Source: Malurus cyaneus samueli
Taxonomy: Eukaryota > Chordata > Aves > Passeriformes > Maluridae
NCBI GenBank assembly: GCA_009741485.1
Contig: CM019230.1
Coordinates: forward strand, 3,808,619 to 3,872,618
Direction: 5' to 3'
DNA: 64,000 bases
Below are positions 9,801-22,400 of this stretch, one piece after another (positions within the stretch are counted from its first letter, which is position 1; each line of letters starts with the position of its first letter). A model generated the notes under the pieces. That model was not told where the DNA came from and did no database searches. It was given only the letters and a program-made list of their open reading frames with translations. The position numbers were made by a program, and so were the translations under genes.

Positions 9801-12800
9801 CTGGAAAATTATTAGCCTGTGAAATTCAGTTTCAAATTCCACCTACATGCACAAAAATACTGCTGAATGTTATAGATGCTCAGATAGAAAATCTGGGCCA
9901 GCAGACAGGGCACCAGCTGAGACCCAGGTACCTGTTTCCATCGATGATGGACATCTTCTGTGACTTCAGTGGTATGCAGGCACCTGGCTTATCTGGAAAC
10001 TAATCTAACTCCACCACCGACCTGAGTCTTATGCCTGAGCAGCTCAATTTATCTTCTTCAAACTTGGGATGAATAACAATTTTCTAGCTCCCAGAGAAGC
10101 TGCAACAGGAATTCATTAGAGCCTGTGAAACACTTTGATAGTATAATAATGAAATAAGTATTGTAAATAGTTTTTATGCTAATTCCTTCATCTACATAAC
10201 TCTGGCCTCAGCCTCCAGGAATTTAACTGATACATGTTATGTGGAATAAATCTCCCAGAAGTTACAAGCCTCTGTACCAAGTTTGCAGATCATTCCCACA
10301 TGTCACTGTGTGTGTAGGGCCACCCCACACTTGTCCCTTGAGGATAAGGGAAAGCAGCTGCTGTGGGATGATGGTGAATGAGAGCCCCAGTGCATGGAGC
10401 TCAGGAACTGTGCTGCTTCCCACAGCTTTGGCACCAGTCTTAGGGGAAAGCAAGGATGGCAACCCCTTTAAAATCCCCTAATGACTAAGGCCATGCCCAC
10501 CCTGCTGTCTGGGATGGAGATGTGTGGGGAGGCTTTCCCTGGCTGCTTCATTGTTCCAACTGGGGTCTTCCTAAGTAAATGTCATTAGAGCTTCTCATAT
10601 TCCAGCCCTCCTGCTGGGCCAGCTCCTGGCAAATCCTTAACTCCAGATAAACCAGAGCACCCAGGTGCTTCAGAACCAGCCCCTTCAGAAGCAGCAGGAA
10701 TAAAGTCCCTGCACACACTGGTGACAAAAGGGCTCCCAGCCACCACCTCCCTGGGAACCCTCAGCATCACAACCCGGGCACCAAGCACACTGTGCTGAAC
10801 TTTGCCTCTGTGTCACCCTTAGCTAGACAGCTCCCAATTAACAACCTTGTGTGGGCCCAACCAGCTCTAGACAACATTTTCAAATGTGACCACTGTGAAA
10901 GAAAAAAAAAAAATAGGTCAAGGGGATTAGGCAGGATGACTAATGATTGCTGCATGCTGGGCTGAGATGTGAAGTCTGGCTGTGTTTTCAAAGGTGCATA
11001 ATAATATGTCCTTGTCTGACCTGTGGTGCTGTTGACACTTTTTCTGAGTTGATGCCCTTTTCACAAATCCCCATTAGGCTGGAAGCTTGAACGCCCACCA
11101 TGAATGATGGCAGCTGACTGGAAGAGCTATCAAACTTTGCAGAACTCCCATTTAAGTTTCACTTAATTTCTTAAAAGCCAAGCAGCAGAGGCAATTATTT
11201 AACTGTCAGGCCCTTTTGGAGTTGTTTGCTGAGGGATGTGGCTGCTGTTCTCAGACTTTGGGCAGGACATGTTAATTCCATGATAATTCTCTGGACTAGG
11301 CAAGAGATTAGAGGAGGGGGCTACTCTGCTCAGTGGAGCTGGCACACACAGGGCAATGTGCCCTGCCAGCCAGCTTGCCATCCAGACAGCCAGAACTTAG
11401 AGTTTTATCCTTATTTTACTGATAGGGAGGACAACATGGTATATGGAGGGCATGGTTGAGCTGCCCTTCCCCAAAATCAAGGGAGGTTTGTGGCAATAGG
11501 AAAATTAATTCATCTCTTTTCTCTCCTGGTCCTGTATTTAGCACTGGAGTCCCTCCAAGTACCCCTTCATGAACAGGGAAGTTAGAACTCATTTTCCTTA
11601 GCTGACAAATCTTCCTTAGCCAAGTATTTGTATCAACTTCTCCCTCCTGGTCACAGAAATATGCCCCCTTCTAGCTACAGATATTGGAAGGAAAGGCAAC
11701 TCAGCTCTAGCTCTGCCAAACCTACAGGAACTCTGGGGGAACGAGTGCAGCAGCAGCCTGAGAGCATCACAGAAAACAGCCTTTTGTTTCTGTTACAGTC
11801 CCTTCACAGCTAAGACTATAAATACCACCCGAGCAAAGTTTCCTCGACAAACACAAACATAGCAGGAGAAACATAACCTCTGGTTCAGCTTGGCTGTGAG
11901 GAGGATCTGGGAGACGTTTGGTGTCAGACAGCAAGGGCAGCCCTTGCACATGGGCTGTTGGCAGCCTGGCAAGAGCGGGGTGTGACGATGCCAGACTGGG
12001 TGATGCTGGGCTGAGCCTGGAGCAGGGAACAGCAGGTGTGGATCTGCTGTAGGAGGCAAGACACCTTCAATTCCTACAACATTTATTTTAGAATGCCTCA
12101 GGGAGAGCTCCCAGCTTCAGGAGAAATGTACACCTGTCCAATAAAGCTCACAAGTGTGGGCAAAGCTGTGACAATATCAGCATCATCCAGACCTTTCACA
12201 TTGATTTGGTACCTCTTGGGTGATGTTCACATTAATGTGAGGCATGGGGGAGGGCAGCATGTAGGTACATCCTATAATTGCCTTTAGATTAGACCAGTTT
12301 TAATTCCCAGGGGATTCTCCACTGGCCAAAGCACAGAAATTCCTCACTATAGCAAGAGCAGAGCTCTGTGACTGAGCAGGTGTGGCCCAGGCAAGGCCTC
12401 TCAATGGAGCCCCACTGAGGCATTGCAAAGTCCAGGCTGGCAGGAGGCTCCTCCTCACTGCACAGAATGTGACAGAGGATCCACTTCTGCCCCATTCCTA
12501 GGTCTCTGCAATCACAGGCTGAAAAGAATAATTTTGTACAAATTCCCCGATTTAGATCAACCCCAAAGTGAAAAGAATGCTTTTCTTGCTTTATAAAAGA
12601 AAAGCCTGCCAGAGCTAACAGTCTGATTGTTCCATAAATCAATTTCTTTCCCAAGTGTAAAATCTCCAGTTGCTCGTTCCCTGTCTTTCATCCTAATTAA
12701 ATAGTGATGTGAAGTAATCAGCAGTATTGTCAATGGCCTGGTGCTGCACAGATCCTTCTGAATATACAATATTAGAGGGAAAGGAAGCCAATGAAGAAGA

Positions 12801-13150
12801 TTCCCACCCATCAGCTGCACCAAGACCTGCAGTGCAGGCTGGAAACATCCACTGAAAACCAAGACACACCATGATGGTGGGGTGAGTCCAGCCAAAGGCC
12901 TGCAGTGCACAATGTTCTGTAAAGAACAGGCCATGGAAGGGGTCCATCCTGTGCTAAATGTGACCTTTCTTTACCATTTTGGGAGGGAGCAAAATACCTC
13001 TAGTTACCTTTGCCATTCTATTTCCATAACCTGCTCAAATTAAAACACTGAACTACTCTTAAATACTGATCCCTGTCGCTGACACTCACCCCTCCTTTCT
13101 AATTAATCACATTCAGTAGGGAGTGTTTGGATGCCATGAGAAAAGAGATC
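6801..13150. other. intronic or intergenic DNA, no gene seen
   Basis: Nothing gene-like was recognised in this 6.3-kb stretch. It contains a short GAAT-type repeat at 6948-6962, a (TGCA)5 microsatellite (8362-8381, listed separately), and an A12 run at 10902-10913. On the minus strand the A12 run forms part of a strong acceptor (ttctttcacag) with no convincing donor behind it. The sequence from about 11120 to 11230 is AT-rich with TTTAAG and AATTATTTAA motifs and might be a conserved element. The minus-strand frame at 8494-8880 (128 codons) resembles no known protein. Confidence 0.6.
8362..8381. repeat. (TGCA)5 microsatellite
   Basis: Five perfect tandem copies of the self-complementary tetranucleotide TGCA. 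The whole tract is its own reverse complement, so it can in principle extrude a hairpin or cruciform. The repeat number is probably polymorphic. Confidence 0.95.
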
Positions 13151-13156
13151 CTGTGA

Positions 13157-13375
13157 GGCAGTGAGCTGTCAGCAGGGGAAGCTCAGACCCCCCGAGTCAT
13201 CAGAGAAGCAGTTACAGATGGTGCAATGCCTCAGGAAGATGAGAGGCGGGTGGTCCATGCGGTTCTTGTTACCCGCTGGCTCTCGGGGAAGCGTCAGGAG
13301 CGCGAAGGCAGCCCCAGGCTCCTGGAAAATGGGATGTGGTGCCTCCCCAAGTGGACCTGCACATGTCACTCCTAG
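13157..13375 (+). other. CpG-rich open segment of uncertain nature
   Basis: A 72-codon stop-to-stop frame runs from just after a TGA (13154-13156) to a TAG (13373-13375). It has an internal ATG at about 13220 and no early start codon. The codons look coding-like, with many beginning in G and few rare codons. The peptide contains PQEDERRVVHAVLVTRW and then SGKRQEREGSPRLLENG. About eight CpGs fall between 13240 and 13315 in a CpG-poor region. I could not match it to any family, and no clean acceptor-donor pair frames it. It may be an exon, an exapted or decayed insertion, or a CpG-retaining regulatory block that is open by chance. Confidence 0.2.
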
Positions 13376-15339
13376 AGAGCCATGCTAACAGAGGGGAAGA
13401 GGGGATGTCCTAACACAATCTGAACTCCTGGGAGCTTATTCAGGAGAGTCCTTCCCCTCTAGAGTATCAGTTGCCTTACAGGAAAGAAGACATTGCTTGT
13501 GAAGGTGAGTCCATGCAGAATGCAAAAATCTAAATCAAAATCATTTTGACCATTTCTGTCAGTAAATTTTGATATACTCCTACTAGTTCTGGTTTCTTCC
13601 TTTTCCAGCCTCTTCCTTCTAAAATGAAGTGATCCTGTCCTCCCAGGAGAGAGGTAAAGGAAGAGCCCCACATGACAGGCACTATCAAAATACAATCACG
13701 AGAGCCTGGCTCTTCTTGTGAAAGCTTTTGATCTGGTAAGACTACACATAAGCTAGAGGAAACGTGTCCCTCACCAGCACAGCAAGTAATACTCTGGCTC
13801 TAAGTCAGGAAACATCTGACGATTTTGTTTAAGGGGGAAAAATTAGTGACCTTCAATAACTGCAGAGAAAGTGCTCCAGGACTTTCCCCAGCCCTATGAC
13901 CTTGCCTCATGAAGCACATGGGGCAGTGTTATTCAGCACATTTCACTGCTAAAACTTCTCTTTGTAAACCAGCAGGGTATCAGTCACTCTTGGCAGGGCA
14001 CCTCCTGCGATATCTGAGCACAAACTCTTTCCCTTTTGATTCAAAAACCATGACATGACACAGGATGTCTCCTGTTGGCAGTGTTTTGTCAGGGTGCAGT
14101 AATCTGAGAAGGTTTCCTCAGAGTTTCTTTATAGGCAAGGAATTGTATTAGAGAACAGTTGAACTCTGAATTTACCACACAAAACTCCCTTTTATAATTC
14201 CCTGTAATATCTCACCATTGGCTTGGCAGTGAGACAAACAGAAAGATTTTAAGTGCAGATTCAAAACACAGTGGAAGGAGAAAGTTGGTGATTTACTGTC
14301 ACTTGACTGACAGCTTCCCAGGTGAGAAACCTGTGGCAGTTCCCACAGCCAGAGAACCCTGCAAAGTGTGATTCATAATGGGATGGTTGTTGATCCTTCT
14401 GCTGAACAGCTCAGAGGAAAACAAATATCTGAAAGGCAATATTTATCTATTAGTCTCTTAAAATACTGTGCACTACTTGATTCCCACAAAAATCAGATCT
14501 CAGAAGTGCAGTGAAATACTGACTTCATTCATTATTCAGGTCTCCTCACTTTCTCACAATAATAACTAGTCTGTGAAATATTCTGAGGAGTGACGAGCCA
14601 TTTTGAATTCTGAAACTCCGGAAACCCAAAAAGAACCCTGTTGAAGGTGAAGCTTTAAGAGCTGGGAGGAGGGATATATATGGGTAAAGCTCCTACTGTA
14701 ACAGTCTCTAAAGCTTACAAGGTGGGAAAAACCTCTCAGCAGGAACATAGGCTTATTTCTCTCATGTTTTTAAGCTGATTTTTATCATCTAAGAATCTGA
14801 CCAACAGATTTTCATGGTTCCTCAATAGCCCTATTAATTCTGGGCAGGTTCCCATCTTCCATGCACTAGACTTTTCCATGATTGTGCCTTAGGGCATTGT
14901 AACCATATGGTCCATCTCCTGATGAAATACACATGCCCCAGTTACCCACAATAATGTGCCTCAATGGCATTAGCCTTCAAGGACACAGTAATTAAAAACT
15001 CATCGAAGCAACAAACACCAATAATTTTTTCAACATGCATTGCCAGTAATACATGCAGAACAGTTATGGATATAGGAAACTTCTTGTGGAGAATATACAA
15101 AAATACTTGAGGTTCTGCTGTTGCTCTGTCACCAACACAAGTCAAGCATCCTCTCTGCTGGTGGGTGGCACCATAGTCAATATGATTAAGTTGAGAATTT
15201 CGCCCCGTTTTAAATGAGGTCAGGCTTTGTTACAGTGCTATGAATAAATTTCTACCATGGGCAAGGAGGTTTACCTAAGTATTGCATTATTATACATAAA
15301 CAGGTAGCCAAAACTCTTTGACAATGTATTTACAGCATA
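13376..15339. other. intronic or intergenic DNA, nothing recognised
   Basis: This is ordinary AT-moderate sequence with no open frame of interest and no notable repeat. A 23-nt segment at 13492-13514 has an acceptor (ttgccttacag) and donor (gtgagtcc), but similar pairs occur by chance elsewhere in the window. Confidence 0.65.
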
Positions 15340-16110
15340 TTTATATATTTGCTGTTCCCATCAAAGGGTGCAGAGCCTTTCTCTCCTCCAGTCATTATCG
15401 TGCCTGCTCTACGTGCTGCACAAACACACACTGAGAAAGCCTTTTCCACCAACAATATGTGGAGTCACCAGAGGCTGATGCCCAAAGGTAACAAAAGAGC
15501 GCGATTCACACCAGACCTGTCTCCTGCAGACTCCCACGCTCCAAAGCTCACGAAAATCAAAGCCTGTTACAAAGTCAAACCGTTTGTTATCACAGTCCTA
15601 TTTACACAGGCTGGCACAAGCTCCAAGGAATCACCCTTTTTGACAGGCCTTTTCTGCTTTATGCATTCCCTTTCCAAACCCTCCCCAGCCCTGGTGGTTC
15701 AGACTGAGCCACCAGGTTCACACTGTCGGCCCAAAACGCTCATCAGCATTTGCGTCAGCTCTGTATCAACATGCCATGGTTATATTATTATTCCAACTTA
15801 AACTTCCCAGCAGCTTATCATAACAGCGAGTTCCAAAACAAGCCTGGGATCCAGGGCACACATCCACCCCACGGGCTGCTCTGTCTCATGGCCTGTTCCC
15901 CAGCTGATGCTGGATCAGCTGGCTGTTCACAGTAACAGTCTGGGCAAAAAGGTAAGCCAAATAGCAAATTTGGCAAATTAACTCCTAATTAACAAGGCCT
16001 CTCAGGGGCCTAATTAATCTTGCCCGGATTTCTGTAAACTCAGAAAATGTAACAATTGACAGTTCCTTCCCTATTTCTCATCTGTTCAGATGCAGCTGTT
16101 GGAGTGAGGA
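15340..16110. promoter_or_regulatory. probable conserved non-coding block with TAATTA sites
   Basis: The left part (about 15340-15600) retains CpGs (for example agagcgcgat near 15498) and is open for 150 codons on the plus strand (15349-15801) with no recognisable domain. The right part (about 15955-16110) is rich in AATTAA. The 9-mer cctaattaa is repeated directly at 15984-15992 and 16009-16017, 25 bp apart, flanking an aggcc/ggcct inverted repeat. Closely spaced TAATTA cores are typical of homeodomain-bound enhancers. Function is inferred from motif density only. Confidence 0.3.
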
Positions 16111-19100
16111 CAGTTTCACTGTGCTTTGACCAGTGCCCAAACTGGTTTGGGTTCTGCAAGGACAGGAAGGATTTCCCTGCTGCACCGAGCTTAGGGTGAA
16201 CTCAGCAGCCTCCTGTTGGCACCCAAACATTCAACAGAAACCGCATTTCTCTCCATCCCCATACTAGACAGGGCCTCTGTGTCCCTGACTGAAAGAAGGT
16301 CAAATAGCCCATATCTCTTCTTAATTTTTAATCGCTATTTCACGCTGTTATTTCAGCTGCTGGAGGCAGTGTAGCACAAATCCCCCAGGAGTAATTCCTA
16401 GATACTCTCTTGTAGGCTGGCCTACTTTTTTTTCCTGTTCGGTTACAAATTGCTTCTCTGAGCCCAGATGTGTGACAGTGCTGGCAAAGCCTGCCTCCAC
16501 CCAGACAAATACATTCTACACTGCAGCAAGTAAAAAAAAAATTAAAAAAGAAATCACATTTTGATTCTTCTCCAGTTTCTAAAAACAGACAGGATAATCA
16601 AAATCTAATTTTAGCTCTATGGGCCCAGCTGAGCATTATTGTTTAATTTTAAAGGGTTCTGTCGTCTCTGATGCAGGACAGTGCCACAATCCCCCTGTGA
16701 CACTTCTGTGACATTTTGCTGTGGCAGAGTCCCACAGTCTGGGACAGGTCACAGCCCTGCCAGGAAAACCTGGGGGGAAACAACTGAGTGAGCAGGAAAA
16801 AGATCATGTGGTTTTGTGGGAACTTCAGACATGGCAAGAGTTGGGTGTGACACGAGACCAAGGACATGGGAAAGGTGTCCTGGAGCTCTCTCAGCTGGGA
16901 AAAGCATTGGGCAATTTCATGAACTGTCTGGGTCATTTTGGTGGCAATTCTTGAGGATGTTAAAATATTAATGTATTTGAACCCTGAAATACTCTCTGAG
17001 CACAGCAACAGCTGTGTGACAGAAACGACTCCTGTAAGATTTCACCTACGGAGGAATGCTTTTATTTTAGCAGGGAAATTTCTAGCGGTACATGCAGCTC
17101 TTTTTTTTTGAAAAATGAAAGGACCTACCTCCAAAACACTACACTGCTCTCGGTTTCATCAGAGAAGTTAAAAGGCAGAAAAGAAGCAGTCAAATCCTTT
17201 TTGTTTGCTTGTGCAATGAGGGATTTTGGTGGTTTTATCAACTAGAACATCCCTTTGTGGTTGACTTTCTCTTTACAGTTTCATAATAACCTGGAATCTT
17301 GGCTTTATCAACAAGCTTTTATACATTTACACAGAACTTTCTTCTTCTGAAAAAAAACCAACAACCAAATCCATAAATAAACAGAAAGAAAACAGCCCAT
17401 TAAAACCAAAGTTATTTACTAAAAAGTTCTAAATCCTGTATTTCACTTCAATTTCACAGCCTTATCATCATAAATATTCCAAGGAGAAGAAGAAAGAAGA
17501 TTCTGGATTGTCTCACAATCTTCCATAAACACAGCACAAATTTCCCCCAGCAGCAAGGAGAAAAGATACAAAGTAGATTAAGAAATAAAAAAAAAAAAAG
17601 AAAATCAAGAAAGAAAGAGCCAGTGTCAATTTGTGAACTGGAGGGCAAAGATTTCCTTGTCACACAAGTGTCACAAAACCCCACAAATGCTGAGTGCCCT
17701 GCCCTCATACAGCAGCTTTTATTACAGATATTTTAGTATGTCCAAAGCCCCTGTATCAGAGTCAGGACTTGTTCACCTGACCCAGCAGTTGCATTTCTTT
17801 CACAGGAACACAGAACAAGGCAAGTGCTGTCATAATACTTCTTTGCTTTTGTTGCTAAGAATGCTGTACTCAAGACACACCACAAATTCAAGTGGACAGG
17901 TTTTCAGCACATCAAACAAAAGGCAACAGGCACTAAACCACAAAGCCATACTTACCTGAAAGATTAAATCAATAGGGATGTGACTTCCTCAATAAAAGAG
18001 ACCAACTTTTAGCTTTCAGTAATTTCACAGCTTCTACCTAAAGACTGAGCCACAGCCTAAATTGGTTTATCCAAGGATGGGAGGAATATTTTGCCATGGC
18101 AACTGACAATTTCAGAAAAAAAACACCCTCAAAACTGTGCTCTGTCAGGAAATCAGCAGATTAAAAGGTTGAAAATAATGCCTCAGAAAGAAAAACTAGG
18201 GTTGAGACAGAAAATGTCTATTCAACAGTGGTTCTGCCAAAGAGAAAAGTGACAGGCTTCAAAATGGTAAAGCTCTGAATGCTACACAAAATTCTACCTG
18301 CGCCACAGAAAAGAAATACTCAAAAAAAAGAGGCATAGAAAACAGTAAGTGCACAAAATTACTTTTCTATGTGTGCCAGAAGGACACTCCAGTTGAAGCT
18401 GAGTCTCTGTTGCTGAGTCACAGCAGAGATGTCTGAGCCAGGCAGTCACACTCGCCCCTGTCTCAAACCACCCATCCAAATCCAGCCCCAAGAAACCAAA
18501 TTTTGACTCAGACAAGACCCTGTGGGGAGCAAACAATCTTTGGCCCCTCACTGATTTACACATCTATTACAGGAAGCCAGGGGTTCATCTGCTGGAGCAG
18601 GTGCTTAAAACTGAAACCAGCTATCTGGCAGAATTTGTACAAAATCACACAAATTCAGCCCAGGGGCTGGATTGCCACAGGGCACTGCCTGAATCAACAT
18701 TTTGCACTGAGAGGTTCCATTCTGAGGGCTGTGGCTTCTCTGCCAGATCATTCCCCAGCCCTGCTCAGACACTGGGATTGCGTTTGGGTGCTGTGGCAAG
18801 AATTGGGTGGGAAAACATTTCTCCAGCCTGCAGGCTCTCAGATTGCAAAGTATTTTGTTGTCGTAGCCCAGGATGAGAAAGTCAAAACCTCAGATTTCTC
18901 TTTAAAGAAAACCCAAAATACGTTTTGAGAAAAAGAAGAAATCTTTTTTACCAGGCCAGAGTGTTTCACTTTTGAGTTATTTTACATGTGTTTTATACTA
19001 CAACTGAGCAAAAACGAGTCAGAGAAAAAGTAATTTCCCCTTTAAAAATGTCGGTGTGTGATGTTCCTCCAAATAAAAAATTCAAACTGGCTTTGAAGGA

Positions 19101-22100
19101 GAAAACAACCCTCAATCTCTATAATGGCTGTTTTTGCAGGAGTTGGCATTTATTTTGTTGGAAGGTGCCTGCCTTGCCCCAAGTGCAGAACTGCTCATTC
19201 TCAGTACAACCATTCTTGAGGGCAGCATTTCAGAATCAGCTTGAGCAGCCAGAGAGGCAGGTTATTTTTATGCAGGTGTTTTGACCAAGGACAGTTATTT
19301 TTGCATGTATGCACAAACATAAAAAATAAAATTCAGAATATCGCCAGGTGAAAGCAGGCAATTTCCATGTAAATGAATCCCAAATGGGGGCACACTGTGC
19401 TCTTCATTCTCTTGGTAATTTGCTCACCGAGGGTTTCTCAGCAGTTGAAGTTAATGTTGCTTTTTGATGCTCAAAAAAAAAAATTCCCTTTTGTAGGAAT
19501 GTGTTCTCCTGCAAGGGAGAAAAAGGAGCCTGGTGGGCAGGAAGGAGAGCAAAGATTCAAACAAACCCCAGGAAAAATGAATTGCTGGAAGTGTTGCCCG
19601 TAGAGGTTACAATAAAGTTCTCATTGGTGCAGATGGTGCACTGCCTGTGTAAAATCCCACCTAGGAACAGGCACTTTTTTCTCTCTGTAACTGCATGGCT
19701 GTGCTTTAACAAGCTTTTCTCCCACCTCACCCCTCCAGTGAGGGATTCAACTGCCTCAGGAACAAGCCCAGGTGTTGATCTAACACCTGCGGGGGTCTAA
19801 GAAGTGTTTCTACTGATTTCAGCAGGGGTTGGGATCAATCCTTAGGCTGGGCCTCCCAAAAGGCCAGCTCTGGAGATGCTGAACATAATTATTTTAGCAA
19901 AAGCTGAGAGGAAGGAGAATCTGGCAGATTTAGAAGAACCAAATATAAAACAGACTTTTAGATGTAGAGGTCTCACAGGGGCTGCAGGATACACGAGGGG
20001 AGCAATTTGCAGACAGGCAGTGTGTGATCCCAGCAGAAACAGGCAGGGTCTCCAGCACAGGGAGGGGAGTTCTCACATGCAGACATTGAGCATCTGCAGG
20101 GCTGCAAACACAGTGGCAGCCAAGAATGACTGAGAGCGTGTGGGTGGTGGAGAAAACTGGAGGCTGATAAGAAACAGGGGAAAAAAAGGGAATGAAACAC
20201 ATTCAATTTGATTTGTTTAGTATTGTTGTCCTTACCACACAGACTGGCTTTTTCTCTTGCCATTGGTTGAAAAGGTATTTCCATCTAAACCACTTACATG
20301 CTTTTTCTCTGCTTAGACAGGAGTGTTTCTGCTAATGCTGCCACAGAAGGTGGAAGGAAAGATGTATTTCACATTAACAGCTAGGCAGCCTGGGTTTGAT
20401 GTTAGAAAAAACAGCATCAAGAAAAGTCTCCTAACAAATGAGGTCGATTATTCTGCCCAAGAACACTGGCAACTCAATGGTCAAGGCGGAGTCATTGCTA
20501 CAAAACACAGCCTATATCAGATGAAAATTAAAAATATTCTGGTTACAGATTCTCCTGCTACCTTCTTCCACAGCCTAGTGGAAAACCCATTGGTTTTTCA
20601 AGGTGTTTCCCCAGTGCAAAAGATCTCCTCTGCTCTGACACAGGTACCAGCAGATATCTCAAGCAGCTAGTGGGGAAAAAAAACATTTTTCAGAAGCTGG
20701 TGAGGGACTCCTAATTGCTACTGAAAATATTTTCAAAGCAGCAGATCAGCCAGCAGTCCCAGCTCCATCCCAGAGGCAAACACAATTTATTTGTCATGTT
20801 TCAACAATTTTTCTGCTGTTCATACAGTGTAATTAATCACTTGGCAGGCAGGGGAACACACAGAGGACTGAAAAGGCAGCTCATTCTTTGATATGCAGCG
20901 ATCATCCTGTACTTTGGTAAGGGACAGATTCCCTCTTATTTACAGATGAGAACAGGAAAAAAAGTTACGAGGCAACTCAGTACAACAATTAGTAAGAAAT
21001 GAACAGCTTTGATTGAAACAAAGACCCTGCCATTACTGTACCTAATAGCAAGTTCTTCCACTGGGTTTGCATGTATGGCCTTTGGCCATTGATGTCAGAT
21101 GAGAAGGCAACAACTCACATGTAACCCCGTCCTCTGTCATCTGTTGGGGTATCTAGGGTCAGGCTCCCTTCAAATCTCAGCAGCCAAAATACATCAGGTG
21201 AAGATGTGAAAAAGGAGCTCTTGTTGCCGATTCCCTTTCCCCTAAACTTAGCTGCTCAGACAGACCCACACCACTGCTTCTCAGGGTCTGCAGTGCAAAT
21301 CTTGGCCAAGGAGCTGCAGATGGAACCAGCCCGATTCCCTGTGAGTCCTGTGGCTAGTTCTCCCAGCTGGCTGGGTGCCCAGCAAGGCCCGCAGCCAGCC
21401 ATTTGGAAATATGAGACACAGACACTCTGCTTTGTTTGAGCTGGCTCAATCTGGGTCTGGGTTTTCACACACATACTTCAGCTGTGGACTTTGCACTGGT
21501 TACCATCCCCAAAAGGCTGTGCAAGGGCTCTGAAGTGCTACCAGATGCTCGCCACAAAGCAAACTGGGCTAGGGAGACTTTTGTATCCCTTCAAAATGAA
21601 GCCAAAACAAGAGTTAAGGCCGTAGCAACAAACACTAGGAAAGGAATTCAAGATTGATAAATTGGCTTCTGGCAAATTCAAAGCATTTCTATTATCTCTC
21701 CAAAGGCTGAGAGACAGAAATTATACTAATAAACAGCACTTGACTGAAGCAATGCCTCAAATGGAACACAATTCAGACTTTAACCAAATCAACAGACTGA
21801 TCTCACAGACAGAACAGGTTTATTTATAGGTCCCAAAGCTGAGGGGCTCTGGAACTGCCATCTCCCAACAGCAATCCCATCCTCCTAAGTTTCTTCGGAT
21901 CCACTTTCTCTGGTCCAAAGAGAAAATACACACTTTGCACCTGAATCAATGCTGATGGAAGTCAGTGGCACATCCTGTGGTAACCAAGTGCTGCTCTTTA
22001 TGTTCTTCATATCACACCTTAACAGCCTGGAGCTCAAAGGCAGAGCTCTCCATTTACCTGAGATACCACTCACAGCCTCTCAGTATAGACCATTAGGAAC

Positions 22101-22158
22101 CTTCCATGGAATGGCCTTTACATTCTGAGCTGCATACACAACAGGATGTTTTTTCTGC
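16111..22158. other. intronic or intergenic DNA, one splice motif
   Basis: No gene was recognised. The notable item is the minus-strand recursive-splice-like motif at 17951-17975, listed separately. A purine-rich stretch at about 17480-17625, with an A13 run at 17587-17599, reads as a long pyrimidine tract on the minus strand. A strong minus-strand acceptor (tgtttcttatcag) sits at about 20168, followed by a cysteine-containing frame that I cannot identify. Short A runs occur at 16531-16539 and 19472-19482. Confidence 0.6.
17951..17975 (-). promoter_or_regulatory. recursive splice site candidate (minus strand)
   Basis: Read on the minus strand, a pyrimidine-rich tract ends in atctttcag and runs straight into gtaagtatgg, so acceptor and full-consensus donor share the junction 17956|17955. 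CAG|GTAAGT is a perfect match to the vertebrate recursive-splicing core, which is known from very long introns of neuronal genes. The candidate minus-strand exon at 24770-24858 lies about 6.8 kb upstream in the same orientation, which fits a long intron spliced in steps. A chance match of the 9-mer core alone is not improbable in 64 kb; the preceding tract and matching strand raise its value moderately. Confidence 0.3.
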
Positions 22159-22183
22159 TTTTTTTTTTTTTTTTTTTTTTTTT
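22159..22183. repeat. T25 homopolymer tract
   Basis: An uninterrupted run of 25 T, preceded by a shorter T run (ttttttctgc). As the complement of a poly(A) tail it could mark the 3' end of a minus-strand retrocopy. However, the sequence to its right has no AATAAA just upstream of the tail on the minus strand, no target-site duplication that I can see, and no coding remnant. A simple homopolymer expansion is the safer reading. Confidence 0.9.
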
Positions 22184-22284
22184 GAGAAAGTGTTCAGACA
22201 TTCAAAGCTTGTCGGCATTTGCTCTTTGTTTACACTGAAGGAAAACAAAAAGTAAAAGCAGATAATTTAGAAAATGTCAAATGA

Positions 22285-22400
22285 AATGCCCCAAGCTCCT
22301 GCTATCAGGGGGTTTTATATATCCATTTAAATTAATTGCAGCTAGTTGGTTGTAATTAAAGGCTGGAGGCTCGGCAGTTTCTTCCTCTCCATTTGACTCA
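22285..22400. promoter_or_regulatory. AT-rich block with inverted TAATT sites
   Basis: The arms 22332-22340 (ttaattgca) and 22351-22359 (tgtaattaa) are an inverted repeat matching at 8 of 9 positions, 10 bp apart, giving two homeodomain core sites in opposed orientation. A TTTAAATTAATT run precedes them. The arrangement resembles deeply conserved developmental enhancers, but identity and target are unknown. Confidence 0.28.

Noticed and set aside
13492..13514. 23-nt microexon-like segment on the plus strand
   Set aside because: Acceptor and donor are reasonable, but similar very short pairs occur at 46517-46537, 48178-48190 and elsewhere, which shows that such pairs arise by chance in this T-rich and purine-rich sequence.
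15349..15801. 150-codon plus-strand open frame as a gene
   Set aside because: No recognisable domain, no splice frame, and the number of frames this long is near the chance expectation. CpG retention here is better explained by a possible regulatory element.
22159..22183. T25 tract as the tail of a retrotransposed copy on the minus strand
   Set aside because: There is no polyadenylation signal at the right distance, no target-site duplication and no gene-like sequence beside it. The neighbouring sequence instead looks like a conserved AT-rich element.
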